Notes: generated by a model not told the origin, from the sequence alone. A stretch of DNA of 6,098 nucleotides from an uncultured Lachnospiraceae bacterium (GCA_947177105.1 CAMWTF010000164.1:1-6098), one strand, 5' to 3'. Positions 1-5,050 are shown, counted from the stretch's first letter. Numbers and translations are program-made.

Positions 1-124
1 CCATAAAGGTAGTCACCTGATCCATGTACAAGTCAATGTCCGGTATATCCTCCGGGCGGATATACTCAATCCTGCTCAGGCTGTCCAAGATGCTGTTTAA
101 CAGATTCTCTGTGTCTATCGTCAT
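1..124 (-). CDS. DUF1836 domain-containing protein (N-terminal part, runs off window)
   Basis: Only the first 41 codons are present; the gene continues past the left edge. The start at 122-124 (minus-strand ATG) is preceded by a purine-rich GGAAGAGGGA ribosome binding site. The translation begins MTIDTENLLNSILDSLSRIE and continues with a stretch including RPEDIPDIDLYMDQVTTFM. From memory, the IPDIDLYMDQVTTF stretch is characteristic of DUF1836, a family of small Firmicutes proteins that is often described as having a MerR-like helix-turn-helix. Function is unknown; a DNA-binding role is only a family-level guess. It is divergent from yerC and has its own promoter at 196-224, so it is probably expressed independently. 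The domain core cannot be examined here. Confidence 0.72.
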   Translation of the reverse strand, partial: MTIDTENLLNSILDSLSRIEYIRPEDIPDIDLYMDQVTTFM

Positions 125-136
125 ATTTCCCTCTTC

Positions 137-159
137 CCTGCATACCGCAGGCTGGCCTG
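137..159 (-). other. Two overlapping GC-rich hairpins in the DUF1836 5' leader
   Basis: Between the predicted transcription start and the ribosome binding site there are two short inverted repeats. One is CCTGC/GCAGG (137-151, loop of 5). The other is CAGGC/GCCTG (148-159, loop of 2). They share bases 148-151, so only one can form at a time. This could be a small translational control element or chance pairing; no known regulator is recognised. Confidence 0.3.
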
Positions 160-195
160 TAATATTGGGCTAATACATATCTGCCACTATTGTAA

Positions 196-224
196 ATTAT
201 ATAGTATTTAAAACTACATGACAA
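196..224 (-). promoter_or_regulatory. Sigma-A promoter for the DUF1836 gene
   Basis: On the minus strand a TTGTCA -35 box (219-224) and a perfect TATAAT -10 box (196-201) are separated by exactly 17 bases. The expected transcription start is near 189, giving a leader of about 65 bases before the ATG at 124. Confidence 0.75.
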
Positions 225-228
225 CCTT

Positions 229-245
229 TTTCTTTAAAAAAGAAA
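229..245. repeat. AT-rich 17-bp inverted repeat between two divergent promoters
   Basis: TTTCTTT (229-235) and AAAGAAA (239-245) form a perfect inverted repeat around AAA. It lies between the -35 box of the DUF1836 promoter (219-224) and that of the yerC promoter (260-265). That is a natural place for an operator acting on both promoters. AT-rich low complexity is an equally good explanation. Confidence 0.3.
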
Positions 246-259
246 TCTTTTCGTGCGTA

Positions 260-288
260 TTTACTTTAGAACTTTAATATGTTAAAAT
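260..288 (+). promoter_or_regulatory. Sigma-A promoter with extended -10 for yerC
   Basis: A TTTACT -35 box (260-265) and a TAAAAT -10 box (283-288) are separated by 17 bases. The -10 is preceded by TGT (280-282), an extended -10 (TGn) motif. Transcription should begin near 295, about 30 bases upstream of the yerC start codon. Confidence 0.72.
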
Positions 289-324
289 AGAGAATAAGTA
301 CACAGAAAGGGTTTATAAAAGACA

Positions 325-624
325 ATGAACAAGAAAATTAAAACAGAGGCAGTGGACAGGCTGTTTGAGGCAATTCTCTGTCTGCAGAACAAAGAAGAAT
401 GCTATGTTTTTTTTGAGGATCTCTGTACCGTGAACGAGCTTTTATCCCTGTCACAGCGTTTTGAGGTCGCCTCCATGTTAGACGACCACAAGACCTATCT
501 GGAGATCGCAGAGAAAACCGGCGCTTCCACCGCTACCATCAGTCGGGTGAACCGTTCCCTGAACTATGGCAACGACGGCTATGACATGGTCTTTAAAAGG
601 ATGACTCCCCCCAAAGAGCAATAG
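325..624 (+). CDS. yerC: YerC/YecD family TrpR-related DNA-binding protein
   Basis: A 99-residue cytoplasmic protein of the TrpR-related YerC family, close to the usual size of about 100 residues. The family has a Trp-repressor fold: N-terminal helices for dimerisation, here about residues 5-35, then a helix-turn-helix. Here LLSLSQRFEVASMLDD (39-54) leads into YLEIAEKTGASTATISRVNRSL (58-79), where ASTATISRVNRSL looks like the recognition helix region. The effector and regulon are not established for the family as far as I know, so a tryptophan link should not be assumed. The start is supported by GAAAGG (305-310), although the spacing of 14 bases is long, and by the promoter at 260-288. It appears monocistronic, ending at the terminator at 628-664. 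Confidence 0.9.
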   Translation: MNKKIKTEAVDRLFEAILCLQNKEECYVFFEDLCTVNELLSLSQRFEVASMLDDHKTYLEIAEKTGASTATISRVNRSLNYGNDGYDMVFKRMTPPKEQ

Positions 625-627
625 GAC

Positions 628-664
628 AAAAAAGCAGACGGCGTTTCCCGCCGTCTGCTTTTTT
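628..664. terminator. Bidirectional intrinsic terminator between yerC and the bactofilin gene
   Basis: A perfect 10-bp GC-rich stem, GCAGACGGCG (634-643) with CGCCGTCTGC (649-658), has a 5-base loop. It is flanked by an A run (628-633) on the left and a T run (659-664) on the right. It therefore makes a U-tailed hairpin in both directions and serves the converging yerC and bactofilin transcripts, only 3 and 10 bases from their stop codons. Confidence 0.93.
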
Positions 665-674
665 GTCTTTTGGC

Positions 675-1175
675 CTATAATATATCAGACCCGCTGCCAG
701 AATTTCCCCGAGTGTCATCCTGCCAGTCCATGTTGTCCTCCTGTGCCTCCCGGAGCGCCTCCTGCAATGCCGTCTTTGTGGAACGCTTTCCCTCCTTGAT
801 GGCCTTCTTAGCCTCGGGATTCTTCCTGCGGGGAGCATCCTGATTCATATTACATCTGCCCTGGAAAATAGCATTCTCGTCAATGACGATCACGTTCGTG
901 GTAATATCCCCGATAATCTTGGCTGTGACGGTCAGCTCCACCTTGCCAGGGGCCTCTATATTACCCACCACATCGCCGCCGAGAATCGCCTCACCGGCCT
1001 CAATGTTTCCCTCTATCCGAGCGCCGGCGCCCATGATCAAAGTGCCTGACACATATACGTTGCCCTGCACCTCTCCGTCTATCCTGGCGCTCTGCTTCAC
1101 GATAAAGTCCCCGTTAATCTGGCAATCCTGACCCAGAATTGTCGTTATGACTGCGTCTTCCTTTTTTCTTGACAT
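675..1175 (-). CDS. Bactofilin family cytoskeletal protein
   Basis: A 166-residue bactofilin (polymer-forming cytoskeletal protein). Bactofilins assemble without nucleotide into filaments made of right-handed beta-helical subunits. They act as scaffolds for cell-wall or morphogenesis proteins. The core runs from about residue 12 to 110 and shows the repeating short strands with glycine turns typical of the fold: ARIDGEVQGNVYVSG, ARIEGNIEAGEAILGGDVVGNIEA, VELTVTAKIIGDITT. The N-terminus is short and charged (MSRKKEDAV). The C-terminal tail (113-166) is long, charged, probably disordered, and ends in a glycine/serine stretch. The start has a strong GGGAGGAG ribosome binding site 3 bases upstream. 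It lies 60 bases downstream of the M23-like gene on the same strand with no terminator between, so the two are probably one operon. The partner and cell-shape role are inferred. Confidence 0.9.
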   Translation of the reverse strand: MSRKKEDAVITTILGQDCQINGDFIVKQSARIDGEVQGNVYVSGTLIMGAGARIEGNIEAGEAILGGDVVGNIEAPGKVELTVTAKIIGDITTNVIVIDENAIFQGRCNMNQDAPRRKNPEAKKAIKEGKRSTKTALQEALREAQEDNMDWQDDTRGNSGSGSDIL

Positions 1176-1191
1176 ACTCTCCTCCCATTCT

Positions 1192-1205
1192 GCCGCCCCT
1201 GCGGC
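1192..1205 (-). other. Small GC hairpin between M23-like gene and bactofilin gene
   Basis: On the minus strand GCCGC-AGGG-GCGGC forms a perfect 5-bp stem with a 4-base loop, a few bases upstream of the bactofilin ribosome binding site. There is no U run, so it is not an intrinsic terminator. It could stabilise or mark a processing point in the dicistronic message, or be chance. Confidence 0.3.
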
Positions 1206-1235
1206 CTGAAAATTTCTGAAGTGGATGCGCTCCCA

Positions 1236-1982
1236 CTATCCGCTGATATCAATCAACTGCATGGGATTGATATAGCCCCCATCCTGTTGAATCTGGTATC
1301 CCAGCCTGGTATTGTCGCTGCTGATATAGAAGAGTGCGCCTCCCTGGGCCACTGTGTCACCTGCCTTCACCAGACTTTTCCCCCTATTGCGGTAAATGGT
1401 CACATAGCCGTTGCCATGGTCCAGCACCACCCGGCCTCCATAGTCCGCGTCCTCTCCCACCTCTGTCACTACCCCGGTGGCGGCTGCAACTATGACATTC
1501 TCCGCAGTACCGTTCAGAATGCAGGTGGGTTCTCCCTCGGTAATCTCCTCGATGGAAGCGGAACCTGTCATGGGAAATATGCTCGGTATACTCTGCTGCC
1601 GGATATTTTCCTCCAACGCATTTACCTCTTCCGTCTTCTGGTTCACCGTGTCGCTCAACAGATCAATTTTACTGTTCAGCGCTATGACCTCGCTCTGCAA
1701 ATCCAGTTTCTCGGTCTCCGCCGCCGACAGTTTCTCCTGAAGATCCGCCGTTGCCGCCTGGATATCCTCAATCCTCTGGTTGGCAAGCTCCCACACACTG
1801 GACTTGTACTGCTCCTCGTAGATGATACGGCCTATCACATAGCCCACGCCAATACAGAATACCACCATCAGGATTTGGAACACCCAATGGCTTAAGCGCA
1901 GGTGGCGCACCCCCGCATCCGCTGCATCTGAGGCAACGATCACCACACGGTTTGTCTTCCGTTTATGCTTTTTGGATTTCAT
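1236..1982 (-). CDS. Membrane-anchored, degenerate M23 (LytM-like) peptidase-family protein
   Basis: A 248-residue protein with a basic cytoplasmic N-terminus (MKSKKHKRKTNR). One membrane segment lies at about 33-54 (WVFQILMVVFCIGVGYVIGRII). A coiled coil (about 65-130, e.g. ADLQEKLSAAETEKLDLQSEV) precedes a C-terminal M23/LytM fold (about 150-245, with VIVAAATGVVTEVG, GGRVVLDHGNGYVTIY and VKAGDTVAQGGALFYI). The layout matches envelope M23 proteins with an outward-facing C-terminus. The zinc and catalytic residues look missing: no HxxxD motif is seen, the histidine expected after GYxTLYxH is Asn199, and the HxH site reads Arg226-Leu-Gly228. It is therefore probably non-enzymatic, a scaffold or activator like other degenerate LytM proteins. 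SpoIIQ-like function is possible but not shown. A GGAGGTGA ribosome binding site and the promoter at 2014-2042 support the start. It probably leads the bactofilin operon. Confidence 0.85.
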   Translation of the reverse strand: MKSKKHKRKTNRVVIVASDAADAGVRHLRLSHWVFQILMVVFCIGVGYVIGRIIYEEQYKSSVWELANQRIEDIQAATADLQEKLSAAETEKLDLQSEVIALNSKIDLLSDTVNQKTEEVNALEENIRQQSIPSIFPMTGSASIEEITEGEPTCILNGTAENVIVAAATGVVTEVGEDADYGGRVVLDHGNGYVTIYRNRGKSLVKAGDTVAQGGALFYISSDNTRLGYQIQQDGGYINPMQLIDISG

Positions 1983-2013
1983 CTAAGTCTGTCACCTCCA
2001 ATGAACAAACACT

Positions 2014-2042
2014 ATTCTACCACAACCATTTCAATTTCTCAA
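2014..2042 (-). promoter_or_regulatory. Sigma-A promoter for the M23-like/bactofilin operon
   Basis: On the minus strand TTGAGA (-35, 2037-2042) and TAGAAT (-10, 2014-2019) are separated by 17 bases, close to the sigma-A consensus. The transcript would start near 2007, giving a leader of about 25 bases that carries the GGAGGTGA ribosome binding site. Confidence 0.72.
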
Positions 2043-2102
2043 TAAAAATTAATAACTTTGTAATATTTGACTCATTTTCTTATGTCTGCTGCCAAAAAAA
2101 GT

Positions 2103-2124
2103 GAGGATTTTCTGTAAAAATCTC
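2103..2124. repeat. Imperfect inverted repeat upstream of the cold-shock promoter
   Basis: GAGGATTTT (2103-2111) and AAAATCTC (2117-2124) pair with a single bulged G around a short CTGTA loop. It lies about 10 bases upstream of the csp -35 box and could be an operator or an upstream activating site. No regulator is recognised. Confidence 0.3.
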
Positions 2125-2134
2125 ATAAAAACTA

Positions 2135-2163
2135 TTTACAATTTCTATTTCTTGTGTTATCCT
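2135..2163 (+). promoter_or_regulatory. Sigma-A promoter with extended -10 for the cold-shock gene
   Basis: TTTACA (-35, 2135-2140) and TATCCT (-10, 2158-2163) are 17 bases apart, with TG at 2155-2156 forming an extended -10. The predicted start near 2170 gives a leader of about 40 bases, much shorter than the long regulatory leader of E. coli cspA. A cspA-type thermosensing leader is therefore unlikely. Confidence 0.65.
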
Positions 2164-2210
2164 TGAATCGTTGTAACAGTGCAACATACATTTTTTTGGA
2201 GGTATCAACA

Positions 2211-2411
2211 ATGAACAAAGGTACAGTAAAGTGGTTTAACAACCAAAAGGGCTATGGTTTCATCTCTGATGAGTCTGGCAATGACGTATTCGTACACTAC
2301 TCCGGGCTGAACATGGAAGGCTTCAAGTCTCTTGAAGAGGGCCAGGCAGTGGAGTTCGAGGTAGTAAACGGCGAGAAGGGACCTCAGGCTGTAAACGTAA
2401 CAAAGTTATAA
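2211..2411 (+). CDS. csp: Cold-shock domain protein (CspA/CspB family)
   Basis: A 66-residue single cold-shock domain protein, the standard length for this family of single-stranded RNA/DNA-binding chaperones that melt mRNA secondary structure. The family pattern is clear: MNKGTVKWFNNQKGYGFI at the start, with the RNP1 motif KGYGFI (13-18). RNP2 is VFVHY (26-30), with tyrosine in the last position where phenylalanine is common. The C-terminal strands GQAVEFEVVNGEKGPQAVNV follow. I chose the ATG at 2211 because it gives the family N-terminus and follows a strong GGAGG (2198-2202) at 8-base spacing. An in-frame ATG at 2154 lies within the promoter. Monocistronic, divergent from the M23-like gene. 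Confidence 0.95.
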   Translation: MNKGTVKWFNNQKGYGFISDESGNDVFVHYSGLNMEGFKSLEEGQAVEFEVVNGEKGPQAVNVTKL

Positions 2412-2513
2412 GAAACACTTATAACATCTATAATCAGTAACACGATGTACCTGTTCTTAATATAATGAAGAATTGTTTAATGAATAGCAATATCGTTTTA
2501 TGGGATTAGAGAC

Positions 2514-2545
2514 AAAGGGCTGACAAAATCTGTCAGCCCTTTTCT
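2514..2545. terminator. Intrinsic terminator shared by csp and hisA
   Basis: A 12-bp stem, AAAGGGCTGACA (2514-2525) with TGTCAGCCCTTT (2531-2542), has a 5-base loop and is followed by a T-rich run on the plus strand. It lies about 100 bases beyond csp and overlaps the last codons and stop of hisA (stop at 2533-2535). Going leftward the U run is weaker (TTTGTCT), so it is strongest for csp and plausible for hisA. Confidence 0.85.
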
Positions 2546-3315
2546 TTGCAGATTTCCAACACCTTCTCCCACTTAAGCGCTCCCCCAAACAGATCCAGGG
2601 CGCTGCCCACAGTCACATGCAGCCGATTCTGTCCCAGTTTTTTTAAAAGACGCAAATCCTCATAGCTATGTACACCCCCGGCGTAGGTAACCGGCAGCTT
2701 TCCCCATGCTCCCAGCAGGGACGCAAGCTCCTTTTCAATACCGCTGGCTTTTCCCTCCACATCCACAGCGTGTATCAGAAATTCACAGCAATAGCCTGCC
2801 AGACGGTCCAAAAGCCAGGGTGTCAGCGCCTCCTGACTGGCCTTCTGCCACCGGTCGGTCACGATCCGGTACTGCCCCTCTATCTTCCGGCAGCTCAAGT
2901 CCAGCACCAGCCGCTCTCTGCCCACTGTCTCCGCCAATTCCTCCAGCCGCCCATAGTCCACCTTGCCGTCATAAAAAACATAGGAGGTCACTATGACCTG
3001 GGAGGCGCCAGCCTCCAGATATTCCCGGGCATTGCCTGTGTGGATACCGCCGCCCACCTGCAGTCCTCCCGGAAATGCGCGCAGCGCTCCAAGGGCCTGC
3101 TGTCTGGTAGCCTCATAGTGTTCGCTGCCTGCGCCGTTCAGCAGGATAATATGTCCGCCCCAAATGCCCGCTTCCCGGTAAAGTCTGGCATAGAAAGCCG
3201 CATCTTGTTCAGAGACAAAATTTTCCGTCGCCTGATTGCCCTGATCCTTCAAACTGCCGCCCACAATCTGTTTGACTCTTCCGTTATGAATGTCTATGCA
3301 AGGTCTAAAATTCAT
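2533..3315 (-). CDS. hisA: HisA, eukaryote-like (HIS6-type) phosphoribosylformimino-AICAR ribotide isomerase
   Basis: A 260-residue TIM-barrel enzyme for the fourth step of histidine synthesis, the Amadori isomerisation of ProFAR to PRFAR (EC 5.3.1.16) in the cytoplasm. The sequence matches the eukaryotic HIS6 branch rather than ordinary bacterial HisA. Diagnostic stretches are RPCIDIHNGRVKQIVGGSL (4-22), NFVSEQ (32-37), LQVGGGI (85-91), VIVTSYVF (107-114), LVLDLSCRK (136-144), EFLIHAVDVEG (178-188), YAGGV (211-215) and VGSALDLFGG (236-245). Asp8 and Asp185 are the expected catalytic acid/base positions. I chose the ATG at 3313-3315 because it gives the family N-terminus and has AGAGGT upstream. 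Upstream in-frame ATGs at 3351 and 3426 would add unrelated residues. No other his genes are adjacent, so it is an orphan locus here. Confidence 0.92.
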   Translation of the reverse strand: MNFRPCIDIHNGRVKQIVGGSLKDQGNQATENFVSEQDAAFYARLYREAGIWGGHIILLNGAGSEHYEATRQQALGALRAFPGGLQVGGGIHTGNAREYLEAGASQVIVTSYVFYDGKVDYGRLEELAETVGRERLVLDLSCRKIEGQYRIVTDRWQKASQEALTPWLLDRLAGYCCEFLIHAVDVEGKASGIEKELASLLGAWGKLPVTYAGGVHSYEDLRLLKKLGQNRLHVTVGSALDLFGGALKWEKVLEICKEKG

Positions 3316-3398
3316 ACAAAAAATACCTCTTTCTGCTCCAAATTTTTCCATATTCTTCTTCTCGTCTCCCGAATCTCTGTATAAATAACGCACAGATA

Positions 3399-3411
3399 CA
3401 CATAATATGTG
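3399..3411. promoter_or_regulatory. Perfect palindrome in the hisA/lipoprotein divergent region
   Basis: CACATAATATGTG is a perfect inverted repeat (6-bp arms around one base). It lies about 35 bases upstream of the lipoprotein start and 84 bases upstream of hisA. An outer GCACA (3390-3394) and TGTGC (3408-3412) add further symmetry. Its size and position suit a dimeric repressor operator controlling one or both genes. I could not place convincing -35/-10 boxes around it. Confidence 0.35.
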
Positions 3412-3445
3412 CAGAGCCAAAAACAATCATTCAGGAGGAGTTATG

Positions 3446-4096
3446 ATGAAAAAGCGATTTAATGGTAAAAAGCTTATTGTAATGGGTATGCTTATGGCTT
3501 TTATGTGCATGGCCTCGGCATGTACCAGAAACAAGGATAACAATAACGATCCCAGCGATATGGCAGGGAACCAGACCACCAACGAAAACAGCGGCGGCGC
3601 CACGGCCAACAACACCGGCAGCAATTCCGGTTCCGGCAGCATCACCGGAACTGGCGAGGGCAATTCCAATACCAATAATACCAATGGAAATAATACCGTA
3701 AACGACTCTACGGGTGGCTCTACCGTAGGCAATGGCGGCAGCACCGTCGGCAATGCAGTGGACGATGCCGGAAACGCCATAGGCGATGCAGCGGATGATG
3801 CGGGCAACGCAGTTGGAGGCATTATAGACGATGTGACGGATGGTGTCTCCGATATCATTGATGATATGACCGGGGATAATACCGGAGATGTCTCCGATTC
3901 CGCCCTAGGCAACGGAAGTACCAACGGCACAGATAACGGAACTGCCAACGGCACAGGTAACGGAACTGCCAACGGCACAGGTAACGGAACTGCCAACGGC
4001 ACAGGTAACGGAACTGCCAATGACACGGGTTCTGCCGCTGGCACTGCCGGCAGCGGTGCCACCACTGGTGCAGGGACGGGCTCTGCCACTCGGTAA
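3446..4096 (+). CDS. Low-complexity, Asn/Gly/Thr-rich putative lipoprotein with tandem repeats
   Basis: Function unknown. The 216-residue product starts with a basic stretch (MKKRFNGKK), a hydrophobic core (LIVMGMLMAFMCM) and a lipobox-like ASAC with Cys26. It is therefore probably a lipoprotein tethered to the outer face of the membrane. Residues 27-105 are Asn/Gly/Ser/Thr-rich linker. Residues 106-143 are acidic and possibly amphipathic, with DDAGNA[I/V]G repeated at 106 and 117, followed by GGIIDDVTDGVSDIIDDM. Residues 156-195 are five octapeptide repeats of NGTANGTG type, and the tail is Gly/Thr/Ala. No enzymatic domain is visible. AGGAGG (3433-3438) is 7 bases from the second of two consecutive ATGs, so I chose 3446; 3443 would add one Met. 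A long opposite-strand frame is a by-product of the repeats. Confidence 0.78.
   Translation: MKKRFNGKKLIVMGMLMAFMCMASACTRNKDNNNDPSDMAGNQTTNENSGGATANNTGSNSGSGSITGTGEGNSNTNNTNGNNTVNDSTGGSTVGNGGSTVGNAVDDAGNAIGDAADDAGNAVGGIIDDVTDGVSDIIDDMTGDNTGDVSDSALGNGSTNGTDNGTANGTGNGTANGTGNGTANGTGNGTANDTGSAAGTAGSGATTGAGTGSATR
3911..4030 (+). repeat. 24-bp tandem repeat, five copies, in frame in the lipoprotein gene
   Basis: Five contiguous 24-base units start at 3911, 3935, 3959, 3983 and 4007. The three middle units are identical; the first and last have diverged. The unit divides into two related 12-base halves encoding NGTA and NGTG, so the array is nested. Since 24 is a multiple of 3, gain or loss of units changes protein length without a frameshift. 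Confidence 0.95.
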
Positions 4097-4113
4097 ATTT
4101 CACACATCTTAAC

Positions 4114-4149
4114 AAAAGGCCACAGGTATGTACATCCTGTGGCTCTTTT
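4114..4149. terminator. Bidirectional terminator between the lipoprotein gene and dapB
   Basis: GCCACAGG (4119-4126) pairs perfectly with CCTGTGGC (4136-4143) around a 9-base loop. An A run (4114-4117) lies to the left and a T run (4146-4149) to the right. It lies between the converging lipoprotein stop (4096) and dapB stop (4160) and has a U tract in both readings. Confidence 0.85.
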
Positions 4150-4159
4150 ATTCCAAATT

Positions 4160-4924
4160 TTATAGCTGCGCGTCAATGACATGGCTCATATTGTACATGC
4201 CTGCGGGCTTTCCCGCCAGAAACTTGCCTGCCTGCACTGCTCCCTTGGCAAATACCGCCTTGGAGTAGGCGCTGTGGGAAAAGGTGATCACCTCGTCCTC
4301 TCCGGCAAAAATCACATCATGGTCTCCCACAATGGTGCCGCCGCGGACGGCGCTGATGCCAATCTCTTTTTTATCTCTCTTCTCTCTCCTCTGGCTTCTG
4401 TCATAGATGTACTCGTAAGTATTGCCGCATTCCTCATTGATGGACTCCGCCAGCGCCAGCGCCGTGCCGCTGGGAGCATCCACCTTCTGGTTATGGTGTT
4501 TCTCCACGATCTCGATGTCGTATCCTGCAGGAGCCAGCACCCCCGCCGCATCCTTCAGCAGCTTCAGCAGCAGATTGATGCCCAGGGACATATTGGCGGA
4601 CTTAAGAACCGCCACCTTCTTGGATGCCTCCTCCACCTTGGCTAACTGCTGTGGACTCAGTCCCGTGGTACAGAGTACGCAAGGGAGCCTGCGGGACACG
4701 CAGTAATCCAATAGTCCGTCAACCGCTGGTGCCGCCGAAAAGTCAATCAGCGCGTCCGCCTCCACATCACAGGCGTTGATATCCGTAAACACCGGATAAG
4801 AATTGTGTCCATCGTCCTGCATGTCAATGCCCGCCACCAGTTCCGCCTCCGGATCCTGTGCCACAATATTGCTGATCACCTGGCCCATTTTTCCGTTACA
4901 TCCATGCATAATCAATCGAATCAT
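4160..4924 (-). CDS. dapB: 4-hydroxy-tetrahydrodipicolinate reductase
   Basis: A 254-residue cytoplasmic reductase (EC 1.17.1.8) that converts 4-hydroxy-tetrahydrodipicolinate to tetrahydrodipicolinate with NAD(P)H. This is the step after DapA in lysine and meso-diaminopimelate synthesis. The N-terminal Rossmann motif is HGCNGKMG (7-14). DFS (61-63) and CTTG (85-88) line the nucleotide site. The family signature EKHHNQKVDAPSGTA (141-155) carries the catalytic His143/His144 pair and Lys147, and RGGTIVGDH (194-202) follows. Length is slightly below the roughly 270 residues of E. coli DapB. The start at 4922-4924 has AGGAG at 7-base spacing. It lies 177 bases downstream of dapA on the same strand, behind a copy of the repeated leader, so it may be co-transcribed with dapA and separately controlled. 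Confidence 0.97.
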   Translation of the reverse strand: MIRLIMHGCNGKMGQVISNIVAQDPEAELVAGIDMQDDGHNSYPVFTDINACDVEADALIDFSAAPAVDGLLDYCVSRRLPCVLCTTGLSPQQLAKVEEASKKVAVLKSANMSLGINLLLKLLKDAAGVLAPAGYDIEIVEKHHNQKVDAPSGTALALAESINEECGNTYEYIYDRSQRREKRDKKEIGISAVRGGTIVGDHDVIFAGEDEVITFSHSAYSKAVFAKGAVQAGKFLAGKPAGMYNMSHVIDAQL

Positions 4925-4931
4925 ATTTTTT

Positions 4932-5031
4932 CTCCTATTTATAGTACCGCATATCCCCTACCGACACACCAGACCGGTGAAGCATATAGGGCCGCTCTGG
5001 CGTCCATCTATGCTTCAGTGCGCCGTCCGTG
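4932..5031 (-). repeat. Repeated structured leader, copy upstream of dapB
   Basis: This 100-base stretch matches 5999-6098 at 88 of 100 positions with no gaps. Read on the minus strand, it holds a long hairpin, TGAAGCATA (5017-5009) with TATGCTTCA (4986-4978). An inner GCC-AGAGC-GGC stem caps it. Next come a smaller CACC/GGTG hairpin (4979-4967), GGGGATATGC, and then the dapB ribosome binding site. The match includes TAAATAGGAG just before the start codon. The paired segments are almost unchanged between copies, and one difference keeps pairing (C-G here, U-G in the dapA copy). It may be a cis-regulatory RNA leader or a dispersed hairpin repeat. It does not resemble the lysine riboswitch or T-box signatures I know. 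Confidence 0.8.
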
Positions 5032-5050
5032 GATATGCTGTGGATATGCT
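5029..5050. repeat. Tandem duplicate of an 11-bp motif in the dapA-dapB spacer
   Basis: GTGGATATGCT occurs twice head to tail (5029-5039 and 5040-5050). Its core GGATATGC is the exact reverse complement of GCATATCC at 4949-4956 (dapB leader) and at 5064-5071 (truncated leader copy). In RNA each copy can therefore pair with either neighbour. Confidence 0.85.

Noticed and set aside
1192..1205. Intrinsic terminator between the M23-like and bactofilin genes
   Set aside because: The stem is only 5 bp and no U run follows, so co-transcription is more likely.
1221..1895. Plus-strand open frame of 224 codons opposite the M23-like gene
   Set aside because: No ribosome binding site or recognisable domain. 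The minus-strand gene has a promoter, ribosome binding site, membrane segment, coiled coil and M23 fold.
2154..2210. Extended N-terminus of the cold-shock protein from an upstream in-frame ATG
   Set aside because: The extra 19 residues overlap the -10 region and leader. The ATG at 2211 has GGAGG and gives the canonical MNKGTVKWFN start.
2161..2210. CspA-type long cold-shock leader or thermosensor
   Set aside because: The predicted leader is only about 40 bases and shows just a weak GTTG/CAAC pairing, so there is no support for a thermosensing fold.
3316..3426. Extended N-terminus of HisA from ATG at 3426 or 3351
   Set aside because: The added residues are not part of the family. The 3426 start would overlap the divergent regulatory region, and the 3315 start has its own ribosome binding site and begins one residue from the conserved FRPCIDIHNG.
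3911..4030. CRISPR array
   Set aside because: The 24-base units are contiguous without spacers and are in frame within a gene.
3427..4182. Long minus-strand open frame opposite the lipoprotein gene (251 residues, Pro/Val/Leu repeats)
   Set aside because: It mirrors the tandem repeat of the plus-strand gene. It has no good ribosome binding site and no family features, and it crosses the terminator at 4114-4149. The plus frame has a signal peptide, lipobox and strong AGGAGG.
4932..5031. Lysine riboswitch or T-box leader upstream of dapA/dapB
   Set aside because: It is too short and lacks the T-box GGGTGGNACCGCG stretch. I could not find the conserved lysine-riboswitch core or a following terminator. 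It is left as an unclassified structured repeat.
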